From Microdochium bolleyi (taxonomy: Eukaryota; Ascomycota; Sordariomycetes; Xylariales; Microdochiaceae), in the NCBI GenBank assembly GCA_001566295.1, contig KQ964270.1:62001-126000 (forward strand): a stretch of 64,000 bases of DNA, read 5' to 3'. Below, piece after piece: positions 56,701 through 64,000 of the stretch. Both the position numbers and the translations under genes were made by a program. A model generated the notes under the pieces. It was given only the letters and a program-made list of their open reading frames with translations. It ran no database searches and was not told where the DNA came from. Every line of letters starts with the position of its first letter. Positions within the stretch are counted from its first letter, which is position 1.

Positions 56701-59700
56701 GCTGTTGTGTCGATTCGAGGAGAAACATCATCTTGTTGGGCTGACCCCACTGGCCGGCCTACTTCCCTGTCTCGGAGACGCGCCGTGTGACCTGTCAGCA
56801 TACTGCACTCTCAACATCAGTGGTACCAAGTAGCATTTCAGGTACTAACATGCTTCATTGACCTCAAACCAAGGACGATTCCGGCCCTTCCTTGACTCAG
56901 ACCCTGCCACAATACGGGAATCTCGATGCTGAGCATGAAGCAAGGAGTCGTCGAGAGGTTTTCGAGCGTTCGCCATCGTCCTTGGCTTCTGCAGCCTCAA
57001 GACCACCAGCTCAAATAGGATTAGCAGCGCTGGCCGACCACCAGATTCCGTAGCGCGCAGCTAGAGAGGGCGCCCGCTCGGACAACCAGGCCAGTGGAAG
57101 GGTCGGCCCGTGAGCTCCATGCCCAAGGGCCGCCGCAGATCCCCATTGTTCTCGGACGCGAAATGAAGCGCACAGTGGACCCTGGTGATCAGGTCGACAC
57201 AACGAGACCAACCCTTGGAAAGCGGACCTGCAGGATCGAACCTTAATTCACTGCCTGGTTCCCGGGCCACTCACGGCCTGCAGCCTCTCCAGATCACGAG
57301 CTGTGATGAGCCGATAAATAGTAATCATCACAATTTTCGCAGCAACTCGAACGGATTGTTGCGTCAACAACCAACACCATAGTCTTGCCAATCTGAAGGT
57401 CCCCGAGCTGGCTGTCGCCACTCTGCAAAAAGAAACACTAGTGAGATCCGCTCATCTCCCCCTTGGTGACGAGTTCTGTCCAGCTTACACGTACCTAGCA
57501 GTGTTTCTTTGAACGGAGCGTACCATTCTCCACGACATGTGTCAGCCAAATCACAGGCCAGCGCTCACAGCATCTATCGACCATATGTCGAGCCGCCCGC
57601 GCCTATTGGAAGCCTGTCACCGATCTCGGGGAAGGCGTCGCGATCCGCAGCTCGCTGTCGGTAACGTATTCCGGAGATCCGATTCTTGCTACCATACGCC
57701 ACGGCCCTGGTCCACTGGTTTAATCACCAGCGTGCTTGCGCCTTATTTCTGGTCGTGAATCACTGCCACCGGTCCTACAACCATGCACCTGCCAATTCGT
57801 GAGCCTCCACAGCCTGGGCTAGTCACAAAGAGCCAAGAATAATGTTTCCTTACAAGGAGACGCTATAGGGCATGGCACACCTATCCGAATCTCCCAGTTG
57901 CGCCAAGCCTGGGCCGCAGAAGCCCATGGTACTGATGCGCTCTCGTATTCACCACAGAAAAGATGATCCTCCGTCATGAGCGCGCCATATGTTCATTCGG
58001 CAGGCCCTCGGCCCGCTTCGCTGCAGGGACTCATCGCATACATGGGAAATGCATTGCCGGCAAGCACTCGGTCGTGGATGTCCCCGACCGCCCAAGGCCA
58101 CCCGTTCAGCTTTTCTGCACCAACGTGTGCCCCCGGATTCCATTGATTTGCTCAGCCCGGAAGCACTAGTAGTCAGCCGGTGGATGTACAGAGTTGACCG
58201 AAACACGCAGCGCAACATCTACCAGGACCACCCCCCCCCCCCTTTCGGCCTTCGGGTTTCGCCCTTCAGGTGCGAAGTTTTTCTCCGTAATTGGCCGGAG
58301 ACAAGTTCATGGAAGCGCGGAGTACGAATCCTCACAGCGTCACCCAGCGAGAAGAAGGAATCGCAGCCACTTACGCAATGGCAAAGAACGAAACGCCAAG
58401 ATGATGCCTGGGAGTCAGTCAGTGCCCGACTACTTCGTACTCGACAGCAGCAGTACAGGGCTCTAATGTTTTGCTTTTTCCCCTGGCATCGCCCTGTGGA
58501 ATACGCGACACTTTCTCCTCCTTCGTGGAACGGGGGCTCACTGGGCCTGGCTGGCGATCATGCTCGTGTGCCCCCAACCACGTTACATACTCTGGTCGCC
58601 AACCAGCCTGCCTGAGGCGGCCATGTCGACTAAGCCCTTATTGCACTCCCGCACCCGAATAGAGTTTCGGGTGGCATGCGCCACGAGCGCCGGGGAAAGC
58701 ATTGTGCTGCACTTAGCGGATCGACGACGAGGGTTGGGCTTCCGCGGGGACTAGACTGGCTGCCTTTGCTAGATTAGCACGAGCGCGGGACATGCTCTCT
58801 GGCCTGCTGTTTGCTTTTTCCCCTCTGGTCCCTGGGTCTCCATCTCCGATACGAGGCAAGTTGATAACCACAGAAGAATATCGGCTTTCAGGCGGATGGG
58901 GCCACAAGCACCTAGTTCACGGCGAGATATGACATTAACTCTGTGATGTACTGTGGGGAACGACAAGCCACACCCAAGTCGGGCTGAAGAATCCGCCCAC
59001 CGGTTTCAAGACAAAAGTGAACTCTCTTTTTGCACTGGCAAGCCTAGCCATGAAGCTAACAAGGGCCGTCCATTGTGGGATGGACGGACCCTTGGCTGTG
59101 TGGCTGCCTCCGGACCGCTGTCAATCACGCATCTCGTATGGTGTTGGGTCATCCTCCACAGCATCTGGCTGGCCCGGTGAGGCCTAAGTGCGGCCGTAGC
59201 TCATGCGGCCACTGCGCTTAAACTAGGTACTGTTTGGCTTCCTCGGACTCCAAGCGCTGAATCCAGAAAGTCCGACATGCTTGCCCTCGGAGAGTTTCTG
59301 ATGTGGGCCAGGGGGGAGGGGGAGGTTAGGTTTCGATATTGGGAAAATTCATGCGAAGCCACTTGTTTGTCCGATAAGTTGTTACGTCGTGCTGTTTGGG
59401 TGTCCCACGGACAGCTCGCCGAGACTGTGCATCCATTCAGCGCTCTGCTATCGACGATGCTGTGACAGTAGTGGCAGAAACAAGGCTTGTCCTCAGACAT
59501 GGCTGTTCTCGCTCGTCCCTGTCGGTGAACCTCCGTTGGGTGCTGGTCCTGGTATTCGGGCCTGGGCTGGCTGTCTCTCGAACCTCACCGCCGTCAAGGT
59601 TGGCTTATCAGATTCAAGGTGCCGGCAGCTGCCTCCGCTGTTGCACGGATCCCGCGCGGCAGCCGTGCGAGGGTCATGGTTCTAGGCTTTCCAGTCACTA

Positions 59701-60310
59701 TTACTCTGTCCACGTAATCTACTGTCTAATCCTTGTAGGGATGGGCGTCAGGTCCAACGAGGGATTCCCAGGCCATGGTCGAGCTCCTGCCTCAGTAAAC
59801 TTGCTAGCGGTTCTCGCCGCTTCCCGCCCCTGATTGGACCTCTCGGGACTGCCCCGGCCGCTGATAATCTGCAAGTACGATCCCCAAGGCCGCATGCCTT
59901 TGCGACGACGGGCACCAGTGGAGAAGCACGATTATTCATACCGCAAGGAACAAGAGGAGAGAGCCGACACTACTCCACGTCGGATACCACATTCCCGAGA
60001 TTCCACCCTATGGGCAGCATCTTGTGATCGCAATGTGCATTGCGGGACCAGCGCTGCTGAGACTAGGCCGCCGGGGGTGACTTGGACACCTCTCCGTCCC
60101 GCTGTCTGCATGCTGCACCGATCGACGCTAGTAGGGTCGGTAGTCTTCATCTGGGATCAGCATGAGGATCATCGCTTAGTGGTTGCTGTACGCCTGTGAG
60201 CAGGCGGGCGCGCCAGCAAGCAAACTCGGTGTGCGTTTGAAGCAAATCACCTTGCTGCTCGGTAATCTCCGTCACGGGGACAAGCACCGATGGAGTTGCG
60301 CCCGACTGGG
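53768..60310. other. Gene-poor region, 6.5 kb
   Basis: I found no gene in this stretch. Open frames up to 262 codons occur on both strands (for example 55826-56614 and 55078-55722), but they overlap each other. They also lack motifs, coherent hydrophobic patterns or credible splice partners. Base composition is close to that of the rest of the window, so it is not an AT-rich mutated repeat block. A 12-C run lies at 58231, and a split palindrome GGATCATC-GT-GATGATCC at 54967-54984. Confidence 0.55.
58231..58242. repeat. Homopolymer run of 12 C
   Basis: Twelve consecutive C in the gene-poor region. A simple repeat without other context. Confidence 0.9.
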
Positions 60311-62398
60311 CTAGAACAACTGGTTCTGGATTTCCTGTCTCGTCTGGATCCCGTTAGGCATGGGCAGGAGAGAGGGAAAGTATGTCGGTGGTGGTTGTTG
60401 TTGCTGTTGCTGTTGTTGCGGCATTCTGATCGTGTCGTTTGTGCTGGTATTCCCGACGGTCGCGGCCACCGCCATCGTGGTCACCTGGACACTGTTGCTT
60501 TTTGGTCTGCTCGCTATACTGGAGTGGTCGCTGGGCGGATCGGCATCGTGCCTTTCGACGAAGGTCGTCCGGAGAAAGGTTATGAGGGCATCGACGTCGG
60601 CTCTCGTGGTCATCGCACCGATGCTTGCCCGCACTACGCTGTGGTGGTGGACAGGGTGTTAGCAGCATGACACAAAGGTCTTGAAGAACAATACCGGCGC
60701 GGAGAGGCAGCTCCCGACGTTGCACGAGAGTGCCTCCTGGTAGTGCCGTTATCGACAGGTCGCTCTTGCCCAGACTGGTCGCTTGCGCGACTACCCGCTC
60801 TGCTAGGAATGTATGAAGCGAACAAGGCTCTTATCGGAGCGCAGCAAATCAGTGTCAAGATGGCAACTCACCCTGTCGGCATCCTGTGCAACACGCCTGA
60901 CTCGTTGCCGCATATGTGCCCTGCTTGGACAGCTCGCTGGATCATCCAGGGTTCGTAGCCGAGGACGGCGAAGATCCCACCAGGGTTGCAAACGCCTAAG
61001 ATGGACCGTGTTAGTAATTTCTCGTCCCAGCGCCGTCTCCTTGCTTCTCTTAATTCGGTTGACAATGTCGAACACTCACCGCCCGATCTGATGAAGACGC
61101 GTGCATCGTTCGCGAGCTGCTCGACCTCCCTGTATGGCACGTACTGTCCATCCCAAGTGAGAACATTGAACGCCACCGCTGACCCGTAATTTGCAGGGTC
61201 TCCCGTCACCATTTCGGCACTTTTCTCATCATCGCCGCCATGATATACGCGGCAGAGCGGCCGGCCATTGGGATATCGTAGAAGCATCAGTCCGCGCCGC
61301 ATCCTCATCGTGAGGTAATGCGTGTGGTCCGATATTCGCTCCATCGATATGTATAACCTCATATGGGTATCGATTGCCTCCCCGAGCGCCAGAATGTTGT
61401 GAAATGGAAGTGTCCCATCCTCAAGGCCTTCGTGCAGCTTGTCGCCAGGACCCTTTTGCCCTTTGGACCGATGGAACACGTCCCCGATTACGCCGACTGC
61501 CTGGACAGTACCACCGCCAAAGTACCGCCGCAAGCTCAGGATATGCCCCGAATGCCGACGGACGACAAGAGCGCCAATATCCGGGAAGCCGAAGATCTTG
61601 TACATGGAGATACAGGTGAAATCGGGCGCTCTAACAGGATCGGAGAAGACGCGGCGCATGGGGCAAGTCATCGCCAGCGCTGCGGCATCCAAAAGCGTGT
61701 ATGTATTCTGCATATTGTCCGTCTGCCGCATGTGTCCTGCCCACTCGAGAGGGAGTCGCCGGCCTGTGAGGTTCGACTGACCCGGATACGCGAACAGCCC
61801 CAGAGAGCGGTGGTCGTGCCGATTTATCATAGCAGCCTGCGGATTTTGCAGCCACTTCTCAACATCGGCGTCGCTTTCAAAACAATGAGCCTGGCCGTAC
61901 GCCAACTCGCGGACACCGACCAGACTTGTATGGCAATCTCGGTGATATCCATACCAGAAGGAGTTGGAGCGCGTCTTTTCTCCAAGATCTCGAAAAGCCT
62001 CCGCGACCAGCTTGACCCCTGCGGTGGCATTGCCGACGAAGATGAGATCGAAGTGCGCGGGATCGGCTCCCAGAAAGCTGAGCGTCTTTTTTCTGACTTC
62101 ATCGACGATGGCCCCTGAAAGCTTCGCCGGCGAGTTCTCTGAATGTGGATTGCCGTATAGGTTCGTCAGCATCTTCTGTGTGAAGGCTTCTATCGCTGAC
62201 TTCGGATAGATCGTAGCGCCGCTGTGGTCGAGATAGACACCTGAAGTGAGAGGTTCGTGGCTGGGTCAGTCATCGTGCTGCTTGGAGACAATGGAGAAGA
62301 TGCTTCTATGTAGCCTCTTCGACATGCTCACCACTGCTCATGTGTGGATATTCCACGGGCCTGATTTTATCGACATCGTCGTTGTAGGCTTTTGCCAT
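60311..62398 (-). CDS. Molybdenum-cofactor-sulfurase-like PLP enzyme, N-terminal domain only
   Basis: Four exons (62398-62332, 62240-61080, 60995-60872, 60638-60311) encode 559 residues. The protein follows the class-V aminotransferase/cysteine desulfurase half of Moco sulfurase (HxB/MOCOS). It has YNDDVDKIRPVEYP then YLDHSGATIYPKS at the start, LYGNPHSENSP, FVGNATAGVKLVAEAF, the PLP-lysine block SMYKIFGFPDIGALVVR, RYFGGGTVQAV, GVCNPGGIFAVLGY and GVVRASIGAM near the end of the fold. Each splice join restores a conserved block. Full sulfurases are about 800 residues and end in MOSC domains. Here the fold ends in a Thr/Gln/Pro-rich tail of about 80 residues with a polyglutamine run, so MOSC is absent. 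It should bind PLP and may move sulfur from cysteine, but the acceptor is unknown. GSLGFR-type context is lacking; no molybdenum genes are nearby. Confidence 0.88.
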
Positions 62399-64000
62399 TT
62401 TGCTGTACGTGTTCCGAGCCGAATCCAGCCGACGTAAGATGATGTCTAAGTGAACCACAGCTCTTGCCGAAATTTTGAAAAACAATGGAGACAGTCTCGT
62501 CCCTATTGAGTATAGGAAGCGGCCTGGGGAAGAATTAATCACGTCGCTACGAAATGTTTGCGGGTAGGAGGTCTGTCAGCGCGGCTTCCCCTTGCTTGCC
62601 GAGCAGCACAGCCTGCAGTAGCGAATACTCGAATGGGTGGTCAGCCGCCACCACGGCCGGCATATACCGAGTTCGCGTCGAAGCCACGACGGTGGGACTC
62701 ACTTCTCCCTTGATGGAGTGGCGGAATTGTCACTCTGGGCGCAGAACTCGAGGCAGTCGTTAAGGCTCGTTGGCTATCCCGCACTCTGGACTCGTGCTAC
62801 AGTCAGTCTGGGCAGCACCACACACACAGAGCGAATGAGCAAGACGTGTCCTCGCCTTGGGACAAGTCTATATCTTATCCGGCTTGCAGGGCAACAAGGG
62901 GAGGATTGATGGTGACGATGGAACTGCAGTAGTTTATCGGCATTGGACCAATAGCGTCGCCCAAGCACTTGATCCTGTGCCAACCATACCCATTCATGCC
63001 CGAAAAGCTGCACGTAGATCGAACAAGTCCCCGCCCCTTTGGTCTTTCAGCCGCAGAATCGATCTCACATCGCAGACTTCCAAGAATGGCAATATTGCAC
63101 TTTACGACCACGAATGTCGAACGCAGTGACCACGCAAGGGCGTTACCAGCATACAAACACGTCGTCACCTCCCTGGCTCTGCGAGGCACAGCACAATCCA
63201 CGGGTATTGGTAATCATCAACTTCTCCTCTTTACGGAGTAGAATAGCCTCTTGTGGGCCACCATGCAGAGCTCTGTGAGTGGACATTTCTTGCGAGCAGG
63301 TGATGCAGAGACTAAATGCTGACCACCGACGGACGCCCATATTGACCGAGATGCGACACGAGGGGGGCTTTCCTTGACCCCCAGAAAGCGGTACTTGCCG
63401 GCAAACGAAGCTCTCGCAGACTGGAAGGGTTGCACAAGAGTGAAAATGTTCACGCAATCAATGCGTGCTTGTCCTGTGCCGAGCTTCAGCGGGTCGTCAT
63501 GGTCGTCAACCTCCCATAAAGCCCTCGGCTTGAGCTGGCCTCAGGGACCGACCATCAGCCAGTATCGGAGCACTACCGTAGGCTTTTTCGTTCTTCTTTA
63601 TTCTTCTTCTTCTTGTGTCTCAACAGCGTGGGGATGCATTGTGGAGCGGAGGATGCATAGCGTCAGACGCCCCCCAGCTTGGTCTGGAGTTTGCCTATAT
63701 TAAGCCGGCGGCTGGCGCCCTATCACGGAGTAGCCGCTTTCGAAAACGTTGCGGACATGATGGTGGTGGTGCTGTGGAGTCGCTCAATCCTGACAACTAA
63801 ATTTAGTTGCCGCGCGCCGGGCCGCCCATCCACATAGACTGCGGACCTCCACCCCGCCACTGAAAGAAGGATGTGTTCATCACATCACGGACACACGTGG
63901 TCTTTGATATCGTCCCCTGGCAAGTAGTTGCTTCTGATTCGGCCAAGGAGGACCGAGCTTATGCGTGGCAGAGTCTATTTTTCATCGGCACTTTGACGCA
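62399..64000. other. Intergenic at the right edge, 1.6 kb
   Basis: This is upstream DNA of the cofactor-sulfurase-like gene up to the window end. TACGGAGTA-type half-sites occur near 63232 and 63725. No gene is supported, though one could start beyond the edge. Confidence 0.5.

Noticed and set aside
57230..57247. Possible minus-strand tRNA T-loop (GGTTCGATCC)
   Set aside because: The stem bases around the loop are not complementary and no cloverleaf follows.
53768..60310. Repeat-induced mutation (RIP) relic
   Set aside because: The stretch is not AT-rich and shows no dense stop codons or CpA depletion that I can see by eye.
61363..62118. 251-codon frame antisense to the cofactor-sulfurase-like gene
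   Set aside because: It lies fully opposite a well-supported coding exon and mirrors its codon pattern.
45037..62398. Idea of a secondary-metabolite cluster around the two regulators, the membrane protein and the PLP enzyme
   Set aside because: No polyketide synthase, peptide synthetase, terpene cyclase, P450 or dedicated transporter is present, and the genes are widely spaced.

Overview
The window looks like chromosomal DNA of a filamentous ascomycete (Pezizomycotina), most likely a Sordariomycete. Coding DNA is GC-rich. Genes carry short GT-AG introns, mostly 50-130 bases with a few up to about 255. The gene families are typical of this group: PTH11-like receptor, BCS1-like AAA ATPase, FLC/TRP-like membrane protein and Zn(II)2Cys6 and C2H2 regulators. 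The intergenic palindromes (TACGGAGTACTCCGTA and AGGTACCT types) are also familiar from such genomes. I placed the assignment from gene content and style, not from a database match.

Layout, left to right. 0.1-5.4 kb: PTH11-like seven-helix protein (+) and an SLC35C2-like transporter (-). 6.6-11.1 kb: a cysteine-free secreted protein (-) and a BCS1-like AAA ATPase (-). 13-15.6 kb: an APQ12-like nuclear envelope protein (+) converging on the GTPase GPN3 (-). 17.9-26.1 kb: S-adenosylmethionine synthetase (+), the ribosome-assembly GTPase NOG1 (-), orotate phosphoribosyltransferase (+) and a GNAT acetyltransferase (-). 27.9-36.2 kb: an eight-exon multi-KH RNA-binding protein (-) and a large disordered protein (-). 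37.2-41.9 kb: a pyrimidine-5'-nucleotidase-like HAD phosphatase (+), Mediator subunit 21 (-) and an FLC/TRP-like channel (-). 45-53.8 kb: a four-finger C2H2 regulator (-), a DUF202 membrane protein (+) and a Zn2Cys6 regulator (-). 53.8-60.3 kb holds no gene I can support. 60.3-62.4 kb: a stand-alone molybdenum-cofactor-sulfurase-like PLP enzyme (-). The last 1.6 kb is empty.

I rebuilt exon structures by hand from splice signals, requiring each join to keep the reading frame and the conserved protein sequence. They are consistent but not checked against transcripts. There is no operon or biosynthetic cluster. The genes are mainly independent housekeeping functions (one-carbon donor supply, pyrimidine synthesis, 60S and Pol II assembly, Mediator, nuclear pore, membrane transport) mixed with regulators and a few lineage-type genes. 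I found no convincing new multi-gene system. The best leads are the cofactor-sulfurase-like enzyme without a MOSC domain, the cysteine-free secreted protein, and recurrent GGTACC palindromes in intergenic DNA.
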